Numbered from the stretch's first letter, positions 55,771-64,000 are shown. The stretch is 64,000 nucleotides of DNA from Vogesella alkaliphila (GCF_014652475.1 NZ_BMYW01000005.1:132692-196691), one strand, 5' to 3'. Made by a program: numbers and translations. Notes: generated from the letters alone by a model not told the origin.

Positions 55771-56133
55771 TCAGGCGCCGTCGGCGTGCGGCAAATAGTA
55801 TATCCGACCCTCGTGCTCGGTGACTGCGAGCGACTGCAACGATAATCCGCGGCAGGGACCGGCGACGCAGTAGCCGTTGTCCGGTAGATACAGCGCGCCG
55901 TGCATGCTGCAGACCAGGTAGTCGCCATCGCCATCGAAGAAGCGGCCTTCCTGCCAGTCCAGCTCCACCGGCACATGGCGGCAACGGTTGAGATAGCCGT
56001 ATACCACGCCGCCATGACGAATGACAAATGCGGCCGCCGTCTCGCCGTGTTGCCGGATCTCGAAGCGCACGCCGTTGCCGCCGTCCTGTAGGGCGTCGGC
56101 GTCGCAGATCAGCTGCGCTGCTGGATCAACCAT
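55771..56133 (-). CDS. Rieske [2Fe-2S] ferredoxin-like protein
   Basis: 120-residue soluble Rieske protein. Cluster motifs C-x-H (CRHVP, residues about 51-55) and C-x2-H (CSMHG, about 77-81) are intact. The gap between the boxes is short, as in free-standing ferredoxins rather than bc1 subunits. It overlaps the HAD phosphatase gene by 25 nt. Family members in this position in Betaproteobacteria are uncharacterised; electron-transfer role inferred. Confidence 0.9.
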   Translation of the reverse strand: MVDPAAQLICDADALQDGGNGVRFEIRQHGETAAAFVIRHGGVVYGYLNRCRHVPVELDWQEGRFFDGDGDYLVCSMHGALYLPDNGYCVAGPCRGLSLQSLAVTEHEGRIYYLPHADGA

Positions 56134-56768
56134 TGTTGCAGGTCGTCAAAGACATCGAAAATCGCCAGCGGTTCGCAGTCGAGCAGGTCCTCGACCGGAT
56201 GCGCGCCGTAGCTGACCCCGACGCTGAGGGTGGCGGCGTTGAGCGCCATCTGCAGGTCGTGGGTGGTGTCGCCGACCATCAGCGTGCGCTCCGGTGCCAC
56301 CCCCAGCTGTGCGGTGATGTCCAGCAGCATCTGCGGGTGCGGTTTGGAGTGGCACTCGTCGACGGTGCGGGTGGCGAGGAAGTGGGGCGTCAGGCCGGTC
56401 ACGTTCAGAGCGCGGTCCAGACCGACGCGGCTCTTGCCGGTGGCCACCGCCAGCAGGTAGCCGGCGGCTTCCAGTGCGGCCAACCCTTCGGCCACGCCAT
56501 CGAACAGCTCGATGGTCTCGTCGCCGGCCAGATAGTGATGGCGGTAGGCCTGCACCATGTCCTGGTAGCGCGGCTCGGGCAGGCCCGGGCACACCACGCG
56601 CATGGCGTCGACCAGGCCGAGGCCAATCACGTGGCTGGCGCGCTCGCGCGGCGGGATCGGCAGGCCGAGGTCCTGGCAGGCGGCCTGGATGGAGCTGGTG
56701 ATGTGGGCGGTGGAATCCATCAGGGTTCCGTCCCAGTCGAACACGATCAGATCGAAACGGCTAGTCAT
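56109..56768 (-). CDS. HAD-superfamily hydrolase (phosphoglycolate-phosphatase-like)
   Basis: 219-residue HAD-IA phosphatase. Motif I DWDGTLMDST (residues about 10-19) with the nucleophile Asp, motif II VATGKSRVGL (Thr), motif III Lys in SKPHPQMLLD and motif IV VGDTTHDLQMALNA. A C1 cap is at about 20-90. The set rluC-HAD-Rieske-sppA is conserved near rne in Betaproteobacteria. Substrate unknown; Gph-like is the usual name. Overlaps rluC by 4 nt and the Rieske gene by 25 nt. Confidence 0.9.
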   Translation of the reverse strand: MTSRFDLIVFDWDGTLMDSTAHITSSIQAACQDLGLPIPPRERASHVIGLGLVDAMRVVCPGLPEPRYQDMVQAYRHHYLAGDETIELFDGVAEGLAALEAAGYLLAVATGKSRVGLDRALNVTGLTPHFLATRTVDECHSKPHPQMLLDITAQLGVAPERTLMVGDTTHDLQMALNAATLSVGVSYGAHPVEDLLDCEPLAIFDVFDDLQQWLIQQRS

Positions 56769-57706
56769 GATTGGGGCAGGGTATCCAGAAAGCGGGTCAG
56801 TTCGGGCGGCAGCGGTGCCTGCAGTTGCAGCTCCTCGCCGGTGAGCGGGTGCGGCAGCACCAGGTTGGCCGCATGCAGGAACATGCGTTTCAGGCCGTGG
56901 CGCTGCAGCTCGCGGTTGGCGGCAAAGTCACCGTACTTCTCGTCGCCGGCAATCGGGCAGCCGTTAGCCTGCATGTGCACACGGATCTGGTGGGTGCGGC
57001 CGGTGCGCAGCAGCGCCTCCAGCAGCGTGAAATCGCGATAGCGTTGCTGCACCGTGAAGATGGTGTGCGCGTAGATACCTAGCGCTTCGTCGACCCGCAC
57101 CATGCGCTCGCCGCTCGGGGTGTGGAAGCGGTGCAGCGGCAGCTTCACGTGGCGGACCTTGTCCGGCCACTGTCCCAGCGCCAGCGCGAAGTAGCGCTTC
57201 TGCGGTACGTCGTTGCGGATCATCTCGTGCAGCTTGACCAGCGCCGAGCGCTTCTTGGCGATCATCAGCAGGCCGGAGGTCTCGCGGTCGAGGCGGTGCA
57301 CCAGCTCCAGATAGCGCGCGTCCGGGCGCGCCTTGCGCAATTGCTCGATGACACCGAAGGACACGCCGCTGCCGCCGTGCACGGCGACGCCGGCCGGCTT
57401 GTTGATCACCAACAGTGCGTCATCCTCGTACACGATCGGGAAATTGGCGCCGGGCACCACCTGGCCGTCGCTCGCCTTGGCGGCGAGGCGGATAGGCGGG
57501 ATGCGCAGTTCGTCGCCTTGCTGCAGGCGCTGCATCGCGTCGGCACGGCCCTTGTTCACGCGGATCTCGCCGGAGCGGATGATGCGGTAAATATGGCTTT
57601 TCGGCACGCCCTTGAGCAGGCGGGTCAGGTAGTTGTCCAGGCGCTGATCGGCACCGTTTTCGTCGACGGTGATGAATGTAACGGAATCTTTGCGAATGTC
57701 AGTCAT
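56765..57706 (-). CDS. rluC: 23S rRNA pseudouridine synthase RluC
   Basis: 313-residue RluA-family enzyme modifying U955, U2504 and U2580 of 23S rRNA. N-terminal S4 domain (QRLDNYLTRLLKGVPKSHIY then RIIRSGEIRVNKGRADAMQRL), then the catalytic domain with HRLDRETSGLLMIAKK holding the catalytic Asp, and GRTHQIRVHMQANGCPIAGD. ATG 57706 matches; upstream frame extension is in the leader. Divergent from rne across 511 nt, as in E. coli and many proteobacteria. Confidence 0.96.
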   Translation of the reverse strand: MTDIRKDSVTFITVDENGADQRLDNYLTRLLKGVPKSHIYRIIRSGEIRVNKGRADAMQRLQQGDELRIPPIRLAAKASDGQVVPGANFPIVYEDDALLVINKPAGVAVHGGSGVSFGVIEQLRKARPDARYLELVHRLDRETSGLLMIAKKRSALVKLHEMIRNDVPQKRYFALALGQWPDKVRHVKLPLHRFHTPSGERMVRVDEALGIYAHTIFTVQQRYRDFTLLEALLRTGRTHQIRVHMQANGCPIAGDEKYGDFAANRELQRHGLKRMFLHAANLVLPHPLTGEELQLQAPLPPELTRFLDTLPQS

Positions 57707-58217
57707 ATTGCTTATACTCCGTTGGCTCCTTCGCCTGAAATAGTGCGATGTGTAGCACACCGGAAATGGGTCGCAGACAATACTGCCTGCGGCGCTGCTG
57801 CGCAACAAAAACCGGCCGGCAGGACATTGGTCCTGACCTGACGCCGGTTGTACCGGGCGCAGCCATGGTTATCTCGCTCACCCCGAAGTAGCGATGTTAA
57901 TGCATTTGGATGCATGACGCACTCACGCCAGTTTCCCGTTTCGGGGCGATAAGGCCCGCACCGAAGCTTCGCAGCAAAATTTGACCCGACGTGGCCACCC
58001 GATTTTGCCTATCCTGCCGCCAAGGCAGGGTGGGTTTGGTAAGCGCCGAAGCTGGCGCAGCAGGGGCCGCGTGTAGAACAAGAAGTTGGCTTAACCCGAT
58101 CGCAGTTCAGTTGCTCTTTACTCCGACACTTCTTAACGGCATGCGCTCATTACACTCATTGAGCCGTCAAATACTTGCTGTACCCCTAGCGTGAGTGCAC
58201 GCGTAGGGACATGATTC
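57707..58217. promoter_or_regulatory. 511-nt rluC-rne divergent region with structured rne leader
   Basis: Gene-free. It includes the palindrome ATGCAT-TTGG-ATGCAT (57900-57915). From about 57945 the plus strand is rich in complementary blocks: GCAAAAT (57972) with ATTTTGC (58002), CTGCCGCCAAGGCAG near 58014 and GGCCCG/GGGGCC-type pairs. AGGGAC before ATG 58218 is the SD. The length and structure resemble the autoregulatory 5' leader of E. coli rne, although the sequence is different; function is inferred. Confidence 0.5.
57900..57915. promoter_or_regulatory. Palindrome ATGCAT-TTGG-ATGCAT in the rluC-rne region
   Basis: Perfect 6-bp arms, same arrangement as the palindromes at 29592 and 40019. 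Confidence 0.4.
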
Positions 58218-61109
58218 ATGAAACGCATGCTTTTTAATGCGACACAGGCAGAAGAACTGCGTGTCGCCATCGTCGACGGGCAAAAGCTCATCGACCTCGA
58301 TATCGAAACCGTCGGTAAAGAACAGCGCAAGGGCAACATCTACAAGGGCACCATCACCCGGATCGAGCCGTCGCTGGAGGCGTGTTTTGTCGACTACGGC
58401 ACCGACCGTCACGGTTTCCTGCCGTTCAAGGAAGTTTCCCGCAGCTATTTTCAGCAGCATGAAGGCGGCCGTCCGCGTATCCAGGACGTACTGCGTGAAG
58501 GCATGCAGGTTGTCGTGCAAGTCGAGAAGGACGAGCGCGGCAACAAGGGCGCCGCACTGACCACCTACGTCAGCCTGGCTGGCCGCTACGTGGTGCTGAT
58601 GCCTAATAATCCGCGTGGCGGTGGCGTGTCGCGCCGCATCGAGGGTGAGGAGCGTCAGGAGCTGAAAGACCTGCTGTCGCAGCTGGAGGTGCCGGCAGGC
58701 ATGAGCCTGATCGCGCGCACCGCCGGTATCGGCCGTTCGCTGGAAGAGCTGCAGTGGGACCTCAACTACCTGCTGCAACTGTGGCGTGCGGTCGACAGCG
58801 CCGCCGGCGCCCAGGCTGCGCCGTTCCTGATCCTGCAGGAAGGCAGCCTGGTGATTCGCGCCATCCGCGACTACTACCAGCCCGACATCGGCGAAATCCT
58901 GATCGATACCGAAGAAATCTACGAACAGGCCCGCCAGTTCATGAGTCACGTGATGCCCAACAACGTTGGCCGCGTGAAGCTGTACAAGGACCCGGTGCCG
59001 CTGTTCTCCCGTTTCCAGATCGAACACCAGATCGAAACCGCGTTCTCGCGCGCCGTCACCCTGCCGTCCGGTGGTGCCATCGTGATCGACCATACCGAGG
59101 CGCTGGTGTCGGTCGATGTGAACTCGGCACGTGCCACCAAGGGTTCCGACATCGAGGACACCGCGTTCCGCACCAACCTGGAAGCGGCGGAAGAAATCGC
59201 CCGCCAGCTGCGCCTGCGCGATCTGGGTGGCCTGATCGTGATCGATTTCATCGACATGGAAAGCCAGAAGAACCAGCGTGACGTGGAAAACCGCCTGCGC
59301 GACGTGCTGAAGCACGACCGTGCCCGCGTGCAGATGGGCAAGTTGTCGCGTTTCGGCCTGCTGGAACTGTCGCGTCAGCGCCTGCAGCCTAGCCTGGGTG
59401 AAACCAGTCACGAAGCCTGCCCGCGTTGCCACGGCATCGGCTTCATTCGCGGCATCGAATCCTCCGCGCTGCACATCCTGCGCATCATCCAGGAAGAGGC
59501 GATGAAGGAAAACACTGGCGCGGTACACGCGCAGGTGCCGGTCGACGTGGCCACCTTCCTGCTCAACGAGAAGCGTGCCGAGATCTACTCCATCGAAGCG
59601 CGTCTGGACGTGGCGGTGGTGCTGATTCCTAACCTGCATCTGGAAACCCCGCACTACAAGATCGTGCGCGTACGCCACGACGATCTGGCGGAAGTGGGCG
59701 ATGCGCCGAGCTATCAGCGCGTCGAAATGCCGGAGGAAGACGCCTCGCACCCGTTCGGCCAGGAAAAGCCGAAGCTGGAGCGTCAGGAAGCTGCGGTCAA
59801 GGGTGTGACCCCGGCCCAGCCGGCACCGCAGGCCGCCGAACCGGTAGCGCCGGTCGCCGCCGCCCCGATAGTGGTTGCCGAGCAGGGTCTGCTGGCCCGT
59901 GTGGTCGGCTGGTTCAAGTCGGTACTGTCGCCGGAGCCGCAGGTGGTCGAAGCCAAGCCGGTGGTCGAAGAGAAGCGTCCGCAGCGCGAAGCGCGCAATC
60001 CGCGCCAGCGCAACGGCGAGCGCCGCAGCAACGGTCGCCGCGAACGGGAAGAACGTGCACCGGGCGAAGGCCGTGCCGAACGCCAGGAACGCCAGCCACG
60101 CAACGACAATCGTCGCAACGAGGTGCGCGAAGAAGGTCAGGTGCCGACTCGTGCCGAGCGTGCGCCGCGCCGTGAACGCGAACCGCGTGAGCCACGCGAT
60201 AACGCGAATGCAATGGTGGCGCGCAGCGATGCCGCAGCCGATGGTGCGGTAAAAGAGCAGCGTGACAATCAGCGCAATGAGCGTCGCCGTGAACGCGAGC
60301 AACAGCGTGTCGCCAAGGAACAGCAAGTGGTGCAGGCGCCGGAGCTGGAAACCGAACAGCCAGCGGCGGATGCCGTGGCTGGCGATGCGGTGGTGACAGA
60401 GGCCGCGGTTGCGCCGGAGCAGGGCGAGCGCGAAGCGCGCGAGCCACGCGAGCGTCGTCGTCGTCGCAGCCGTCGTGACCGTCGTGATGACGCGGCCGTA
60501 GGCGCTGAGGCCGGTGCCGACGTGACTGCCGAACAGCAGGCGACCGAGGTGGTGGCCGATGCCGTAGTCGTGGCCGAGGTGGTGCCAGTGGCGGCCGAGG
60601 AAGCGGCACAGCCGGTGGTTGCGGCGGAGGTGGCGAAAGCCGAGCTTGCCGAAGCCGTTGCGGTGGAAGCCGTCGAGCCGGCCGCGCCGGAGCTTGTTGC
60701 GGAGGCGGCAGAGCCTGCGCCTGACGCAGCGGTTGAGGTGGTGGCTGTGACCGAGATCCAGCCAGAGCCTGCGGCCAACGTTGCAGAAGTGGCGGAAGTG
60801 CTATCCGAACCGGTGGCTGAAGTACCTGTCGAGATCGCTGCCGAAGTCGCTGCGGTCGAGGAAGTACTGGCGGCGGTAGCAGAAGCCGTGGTCGAGCCAA
60901 CGCCGGTAGTGGCGGCTGAGGTTGTTGCGTCAGCCGGGCTGGTGATGGTGACTACCCGTGCCGCCAGCGAGTTGCCGGAGGTGGTGCAGCCAGAGCCGGT
61001 GCAGAAGGGCAAGCGTCGCCGCGAGGTGGTGCGCCAGGCTGAAGATGGCGAGGCACCTGTCGAGCTGGTGCAGGTGCAGACTCAAGCCCCGGCTAGCCCG
61101 GACGCCTAA
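58218..61109 (+). CDS. rne: Ribonuclease E
   Basis: 963-residue endoribonuclease, degradosome scaffold. Catalytic half (about 1-520): S1 domain (GNIYKGTITRIEPSLEACFV), 5'-sensor, DNase-I-like part with the Mg2+ site Asp residues in EALVSVDVNSARATKGSDIE and IVIDFIDMESQKNQRDVENR, and the Zn-link CPRCHG. The rest is poorly conserved: an Arg-rich RNA-binding region (about 590-700, many RER/RRNE blocks) and an Ala/Val/Glu/Pro-rich tail (about 720-950) with near-repeats such as VAEVLSEPVAEVP. An uptake word codes PAANVAE at 60770. Confidence 0.97.
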   Translation: MKRMLFNATQAEELRVAIVDGQKLIDLDIETVGKEQRKGNIYKGTITRIEPSLEACFVDYGTDRHGFLPFKEVSRSYFQQHEGGRPRIQDVLREGMQVVVQVEKDERGNKGAALTTYVSLAGRYVVLMPNNPRGGGVSRRIEGEERQELKDLLSQLEVPAGMSLIARTAGIGRSLEELQWDLNYLLQLWRAVDSAAGAQAAPFLILQEGSLVIRAIRDYYQPDIGEILIDTEEIYEQARQFMSHVMPNNVGRVKLYKDPVPLFSRFQIEHQIETAFSRAVTLPSGGAIVIDHTEALVSVDVNSARATKGSDIEDTAFRTNLEAAEEIARQLRLRDLGGLIVIDFIDMESQKNQRDVENRLRDVLKHDRARVQMGKLSRFGLLELSRQRLQPSLGETSHEACPRCHGIGFIRGIESSALHILRIIQEEAMKENTGAVHAQVPVDVATFLLNEKRAEIYSIEARLDVAVVLIPNLHLETPHYKIVRVRHDDLAEVGDAPSYQRVEMPEEDASHPFGQEKPKLERQEAAVKGVTPAQPAPQAAEPVAPVAAAPIVVAEQGLLARVVGWFKSVLSPEPQVVEAKPVVEEKRPQREARNPRQRNGERRSNGRREREERAPGEGRAERQERQPRNDNRRNEVREEGQVPTRAERAPRREREPREPRDNANAMVARSDAAADGAVKEQRDNQRNERRREREQQRVAKEQQVVQAPELETEQPAADAVAGDAVVTEAAVAPEQGEREAREPRERRRRRSRRDRRDDAAVGAEAGADVTAEQQATEVVADAVVVAEVVPVAAEEAAQPVVAAEVAKAELAEAVAVEAVEPAAPELVAEAAEPAPDAAVEVVAVTEIQPEPAANVAEVAEVLSEPVAEVPVEIAAEVAAVEEVLAAVAEAVVEPTPVVAAEVVASAGLVMVTTRAASELPEVVQPEPVQKGKRRREVVRQAEDGEAPVELVQVQTQAPASPDA

Positions 61110-61121
61110 GTTGATGCAGGC

Positions 61122-61155
61122 GTCAAGCCCGGAAAATTCATTTTTCGGGCTTGAC
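61122..61155 (+). terminator. Hairpin at the end of rne
   Basis: GTCAAGCCCG-GAAAATTCATTTTT-CGGGCTTGAC, 10-bp stem extended by an A/T section; no T run behind, so termination may be weak. Its right arm contains the next promoter's -35. Confidence 0.65.
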
Positions 61156-61179
61156 GAATCGGCGATCGCTGTCTAAACT
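61151..61179 (+). promoter_or_regulatory. Sigma-70 promoter of the tRNA-Asn array
   Basis: TTGACG (61151-61156), 17-nt spacer, TAAACT (61174-61179), 20 nt before the first tRNA. Confidence 0.82.
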
Positions 61180-61198
61180 GCGCACCTCTTTAGGCAAT

Positions 61199-61274
61199 TC
61201 CCTGATAGCTCAGTCGGTAGAGCGACGGACTGTTAATCCGCAGGTCCCTGGTTCGAGTCCAGGTCGGGGAGCCA
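61199..61274 (+). tRNA. tRNA-Asn (GTT), copy 1
   Basis: 76-nt cloverleaf with encoded CCA; anticodon loop CTGTTAA. All five copies are identical. Confidence 0.97.
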
Positions 61275-61344
61275 CCAACACCCAGTGCAGCAAGCCAGTC
61301 GATGTGATAACTGGCTTGATGTCAGCAGTAATAAGCTTGAATGT

Positions 61345-61420
61345 TCCCTGATAGCTCAGTCGGTAGAGCGACGGACTGTTAATCCGCAGGTCCCTGGTTC
61401 GAGTCCAGGTCGGGGAGCCA
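61345..61420 (+). tRNA. tRNA-Asn (GTT), copy 2
   Basis: Identical to copy 1, including CCA. Confidence 0.97.
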
Positions 61421-61490
61421 CCAACAACCCAGTGCAGCAGGCCAGTCGATGTGATAACTGGCTTGATGTCAGCAGTAGCCAGTTTGATGT

Positions 61491-61566
61491 TCCCTGATAG
61501 CTCAGTCGGTAGAGCGACGGACTGTTAATCCGCAGGTCCCTGGTTCGAGTCCAGGTCGGGGAGCCA
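61491..61566 (+). tRNA. tRNA-Asn (GTT), copy 3
   Basis: Identical to copy 1, including CCA. Confidence 0.97.
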
Positions 61567-61635
61567 CCAACACCCAGTACAGCAAGCCAGTCGATGTGAT
61601 AGCTGGCTTGATGTCAGCAGTAGCCAGTTTGATGT

Positions 61636-61711
61636 TCCCTGATAGCTCAGTCGGTAGAGCGACGGACTGTTAATCCGCAGGTCCCTGGTTCGAGTCCAGG
61701 TCGGGGAGCCA
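61636..61711 (+). tRNA. tRNA-Asn (GTT), copy 4
   Basis: Identical to copy 1, including CCA. Confidence 0.97.
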
Positions 61712-61779
61712 CCAACACCCAGTGCAGCAAGCCAGCCAATGTGATGCTGGTTTGATGTTAGCAGTAACCAGTTTGATGT

Positions 61780-61855
61780 TCCCTGATAGCTCAGTCGGTA
61801 GAGCGACGGACTGTTAATCCGCAGGTCCCTGGTTCGAGTCCAGGTCGGGGAGCCA
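61780..61855 (+). tRNA. tRNA-Asn (GTT), copy 5
   Basis: Identical to copy 1, including CCA; last of the array. Confidence 0.97.
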
Positions 61856-61863
61856 GCCAAATC

Positions 61864-61890
61864 AAAAACCCGCCTTCCGGCGGGTTTTTT
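61864..61890 (+). terminator. Terminator of the tRNA-Asn array
   Basis: AAAAACCCGCC-TTCC-GGCGGGTTTTTT, 9 nt after the last tRNA. Confidence 0.93.
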
Positions 61891-61923
61891 GTTTAGCATG
61901 TGGCAGCAAATGGAGGAGGGGGC

Positions 61924-62301
61924 ATGATCAAGTCGGTAGTGGCGATTGCCAGTGGGGCGGTGCTGGGCGCCTTGCTGCGCTGGAGTTTTGCGGCGCAACT
62001 CAACCGCCTGTTTCCGGCCATTCCGCCGGGTACGGTGGTCGCCAACTGGCTGGGCGCGTATCTGGTGGGCTTGATCGCGGGTCTGTTTGTGGCCAATCCG
62101 CACTGGCTGCCGGAGTGGCGGCTGTTCATCCTTACCGGCTTTCTTGGCGCGCTAACCACGTTTTCCACCTTCTCGCTGGAGGTGGTGTCCTTGCTGCAGC
62201 TGCAGCGCTACGGCACCGCGCTGTTGGCGGTGTCGTTGCACCTGTTCGGTTCGCTGCTGCTGACGATTGCCGGCTTCGCCACCGCGCGCTGGCTGGGCTA
62301 G
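61924..62301 (+). CDS. crcB: Fluoride channel CrcB/FluC
   Basis: 125-residue inner-membrane dual-topology dimer that exports fluoride. Four membrane helices; GALLRWSF, the pore Asn in GTVVANWLGAYLVGL (about residues 38-52) and the phenylalanine/TxxTFSTF track in GFLGALTTFSTFSLE (about 75-89) are intact. AAATGGAGGAGGG precedes the ATG at 61924. No fluoride riboswitch is apparent in the short leader. Followed by a strong bidirectional terminator. Confidence 0.96.
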   Translation: MIKSVVAIASGAVLGALLRWSFAAQLNRLFPAIPPGTVVANWLGAYLVGLIAGLFVANPHWLPEWRLFILTGFLGALTTFSTFSLEVVSLLQLQRYGTALLAVSLHLFGSLLLTIAGFATARWLG

Positions 62302-62384
62302 GGTGTCTGCATTGCGCTGACAATTAGCCAGTTGGTCAGCGTGATCGGCTCTGACCCGTGCCATGCTGGCGGCGATAGCGAATG

Positions 62385-62414
62385 AAAAAGCCCACCTTGG
62401 AAGGTGGGCTTTTT
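62385..62414. terminator. Bidirectional terminator between crcB and alaS
   Basis: AAAAAGCCCACCTT-GG-AAGGTGGGCTTTTT. Confidence 0.93.
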
Positions 62415-62431
62415 GTTGCCGCTGGCGTGGC

Positions 62432-64000
62432 TTACTTGGCTGCCAGCCAGTCCCTGGCGCTGGCAATGGCCGCGCTCAGGTTTTCCGGCTGTGTGCCGCC
62501 GGCCTGGGCCATGTCCGGACGACCACCGCCCTTGCCGCCGACCTGCTGTGCCAGATGGTTGACCAGCTCGCCGGCTTTGAAACGGCCGGTCAGGTCCTTG
62601 GTGACGCCGGCGATCAGCGCCACCTTGCCGTCGGACTTGCTGCCCAGCGCAATCACGGCGGAGCCGAGCTTGTCCTTCAGCTTGTCGAGCAGGTCGCGCA
62701 GCGCGGCGCTGTCGGCACCGTCCAGCTCGGCGGCCAGCAGCTTGACGCCGTTCACCTCGATGGCCTGTTCCGCCAGGCTGTCGCCGGCGGAGGCGGCCAG
62801 CTTGCCCTTGGCGGCGGCCAGTTCCTTCTCCAGCGCCTTCAGTTCGCTTTGCAGCGCGCCGATCTTGCTGAGCACCTCGTCGCTGGTCTGCGCCTTGAGG
62901 CTGGCCGCAGTGGCCTTCAGTAGGCTGTCCTGGGCCTGTACGTAGGCGACCGCGCCTTCGCCGGTCACCGCCTCGATGCGGCGCACGCCGGCGGCAACGC
63001 CGCCTTCGGCCACGATCTTGAAGAAGCCGATGTCGCCGGTGCGGCCAACGTGGGTGCCGCCGCACAGTTCGGCGGAGAAGTCGCCCATCTGCAGCACGCG
63101 CACTTCGTCGCCGTACTTCTCGCCGAACAGCGCCATGGCGCCGGCACGGATCGCGTCGTCGTAGCCCATCAGGCTGGCCTTGACCTCGTGGTTGGCCGCG
63201 ACCACGTGGTTGACCACGCGTTCGATCTCGGCGATTTCTTCGGCGCTGACCGGCTGGCCGTGGGCAAAGTCGAAGCGGGTGCGCTCGGCGTTGACCAGCG
63301 AGCCTTTCTGCGCGACGTGGTTGCCCAACACCTTGCGCAGCGCGGCGTGCAGCAGGTGCGTGGCCGAGTGGTTGCGCGCGGTGGCGAGACGCTTGTGCAG
63401 GTCGATGGTGGCCTGCACGGTATCGCCGATGGTGAGGCTGCCCTTGGCGAGGCGGCCGGTGTGGCCGAATACCGCCGACTTGATCTTCTGCGTGTCGTTG
63501 ACGTCGAACAGGGCGCCCACGCCGCCGGCGACGGAGATCTCGCCGACGTCGCCGACCTGGCCACCGCCTTCGGCGTAGAACGCGGTGTTGTCCAGCACCA
63601 CGATGCCTTCATCGCCTGCGGCCAACGTTTGTACCGGCTCGGTGCCCTTGTACAGCGCGATCACCTTGGCATCGACGCTGTGCTGGTTGTAGCCGTGGAA
63701 ACTGGTATCGGCGCCGTCGTAGCTGACGTTGCCGGCAACCTTGAACGCGGACGCGGCACGGGCGCGGCTGCGCTGTTCTTCCATCGCACGTTCGAAACCG
63801 GCCATGTCGACCTCGATATGGCGTTCGCGGCAGATGTCGGCGGTCAGGTCGACCGGGAAGCCGAAGGTGTCATACAGCTTGAATACGGTGTCGCCGTCCA
63901 TCGCGGTCTTGCCGCCGGCCAGTGCGGCGTCGACCAGTGCCATGCCGGTTTCCAGCGTTTCGGCGAACTTGATTTCTTCCTGGCGCAGCGCGTCCTCGAT
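62432..64000 (-). CDS. alaS: Alanyl-tRNA synthetase, C-terminal part (5' end outside window)
   Basis: The last 522 codons of AlaRS; the frame is open to the right edge. Seen here: the end of the tRNA-recognition region, the editing domain with metal-binding [16 protein letters not shown] (HxxxH) and [17 protein letters not shown], the coiled-coil ([20 protein letters not shown] then [19 protein letters not shown]), and the C-Ala domain ending [16 protein letters not shown]. The N-terminal catalytic domain lies outside. Two in-frame uptake words (63040 and 63617). Minus strand, converging with crcB. Confidence 0.97.
   Translation of the reverse strand: MEDALRQEEIKFAETLETGMALVDAALAGGKTAMDGDTVFKLYDTFGFPVDLTADICRERHIEVDMAGFERAMEEQRSRARAASAFKVAGNVSYDGADTSFHGYNQHSVDAKVIALYKGTEPVQTLAAGDEGIVVLDNTAFYAEGGGQVGDVGEISVAGGVGALFDVNDTQKIKSAVFGHTGRLAKGSLTIGDTVQATIDLHKRLATARNHSATHLLHAALRKVLGNHVAQKGSLVNAERTRFDFAHGQPVSAEEIAEIERVVNHVVAANHEVKASLMGYDDAIRAGAMALFGEKYGDEVRVLQMGDFSAELCGGTHVGRTGDIGFFKIVAEGGVAAGVRRIEAVTGEGAVAYVQAQDSLLKATAASLKAQTSDEVLSKIGALQSELKALEKELAAAKGKLAASAGDSLAEQAIEVNGVKLLAAELDGADSAALRDLLDKLKDKLGSAVIALGSKSDGKVALIAGVTKDLTGRFKAGELVNHLAQQVGGKGGGRPDMAQAGGTQPENLSAAIASARDWLAAK

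Larger units (their letters stand above)
61275..61779 (+). repeat. Tandem tRNA-Asn spacers with a conserved hairpin (four copies, interleaved with tRNA copies 2-4)
   Basis: The 70-nt spacers after tRNA copies 1-4 are homologous. Each has a stem like CAAGCCAGT / ACTGGCTTG (61291-61299 with 61310-61318; then 61438-61446 with 61457-61465, and so on). Substitutions in later copies keep pairing: A to G gives G-U in copy 2, T-A becomes T-G in copy 3 and C-G in copy 4. A likely processing signal. Confidence 0.85.

Noticed and set aside
58167-60326. Long minus-strand frame opposite rne
   Set aside because: Low-complexity Leu/Ala/Arg/His composition, no start context, and it is antisense to a well conserved gene.
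61199-61855. Direct repeats with regular spacing, as in a CRISPR array
   Set aside because: The 76-nt repeats are tRNA-Asn genes and the spacers are homologous to each other, not unique. No cas genes.
61891-61923. Fluoride riboswitch in front of crcB
   Set aside because: Only 33 nt separate the tRNA terminator and the start codon and the crcB motif is not visible.

Overview
The window is a stretch of ordinary chromosome from a high-GC (about 65 % by eye) Gram-negative bacterium. Gene content and order (rne / rluC / HAD phosphatase / Rieske / sppA, bamE back-to-back with fur, fdxA, gluQ, MotD-type flagellar stator, BamE, SlyB-like lipoprotein, D-lactate dehydrogenase, yaaA) point to Betaproteobacteria, and most probably to the order Neisseriales outside Neisseria itself (Chromobacterium / Vogesella / Aquitalea-like). 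That assignment is an inference from gene content, not a database match. No phage, transposase, integrase, plasmid or CRISPR genes were seen; the region is core genome, cut at both ends (hpnE 5' end missing on the left, alaS 5' end missing on the right).

Layout. 1-4.2 kb: end of hpnE, an atypical SDR protein, a lipoprotein, radA and a small ECF sigma / zinc anti-sigma pair. 4.2-10.2 kb: a GDT1-type Mn exporter behind a yybP-ykoY riboswitch, mscL, an Aer-like receptor, ldhA with a perfect FNR/ANR box, a GFA enzyme, yaaA and dtd. 10.3-14.9 kb: isochorismatase-fold protein, miaA, fdxA, gluQ and an amino-acid permease with a structured leader. 14.9-19.8 kb: the glycine cleavage operon gcvT-gcvH-gcvP behind a tandem glycine riboswitch. 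20-29 kb: yedI, a CorC-type protein, metY, a BaiN-like flavoprotein, Nudix and thioredoxin-like genes, purU and folD. 29.1-29.5 kb: tRNA Pro-Arg-His-His. 29.6-39.7 kb: a GntR regulator, an orphan substrate-binding protein divergent from a PAS histidine kinase / FixJ-type regulator pair, a dienelactone hydrolase, an acyl-CoA dehydrogenase and small genes. 40.2-45 kb: the prkA-yeaH-spoVR operon. 45-58 kb: a diguanylate cyclase, bamE-dapB-hmuU-hmuV on the minus strand, fur-aat-bpt on the plus strand, and a minus-strand series from rluC down to a SlyB-like lipoprotein. 58-64 kb: rne, five tandem tRNA-Asn genes, crcB and the 3' part of alaS.

The most striking feature lies above the gene level. The 10-mer TGCGGCCAAC (or its complement GTTGGCCGCA) occurs 39 times by hand count in 64 kb, 22 on the plus and 17 on the minus strand, where base composition predicts well under one. 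About half of the copies are intergenic, often as inverted pairs forming transcription-terminator hairpins; the rest lie inside genes in different reading frames. This is how DNA uptake sequences behave in Neisseria and Pasteurellaceae, so it is proposed as an uptake-sequence dialect or another genome-wide recognition word. Secondary points of interest are four tRNA-Asn spacers that keep a hairpin through compensating changes, a hairpin that buries the ribosome binding site of the amino-acid permease, a stop-codon-containing 15-bp tandem repeat behind gcvP, three related palindromes with core CATTTGSATG, and several enzymes with altered catalytic residues.
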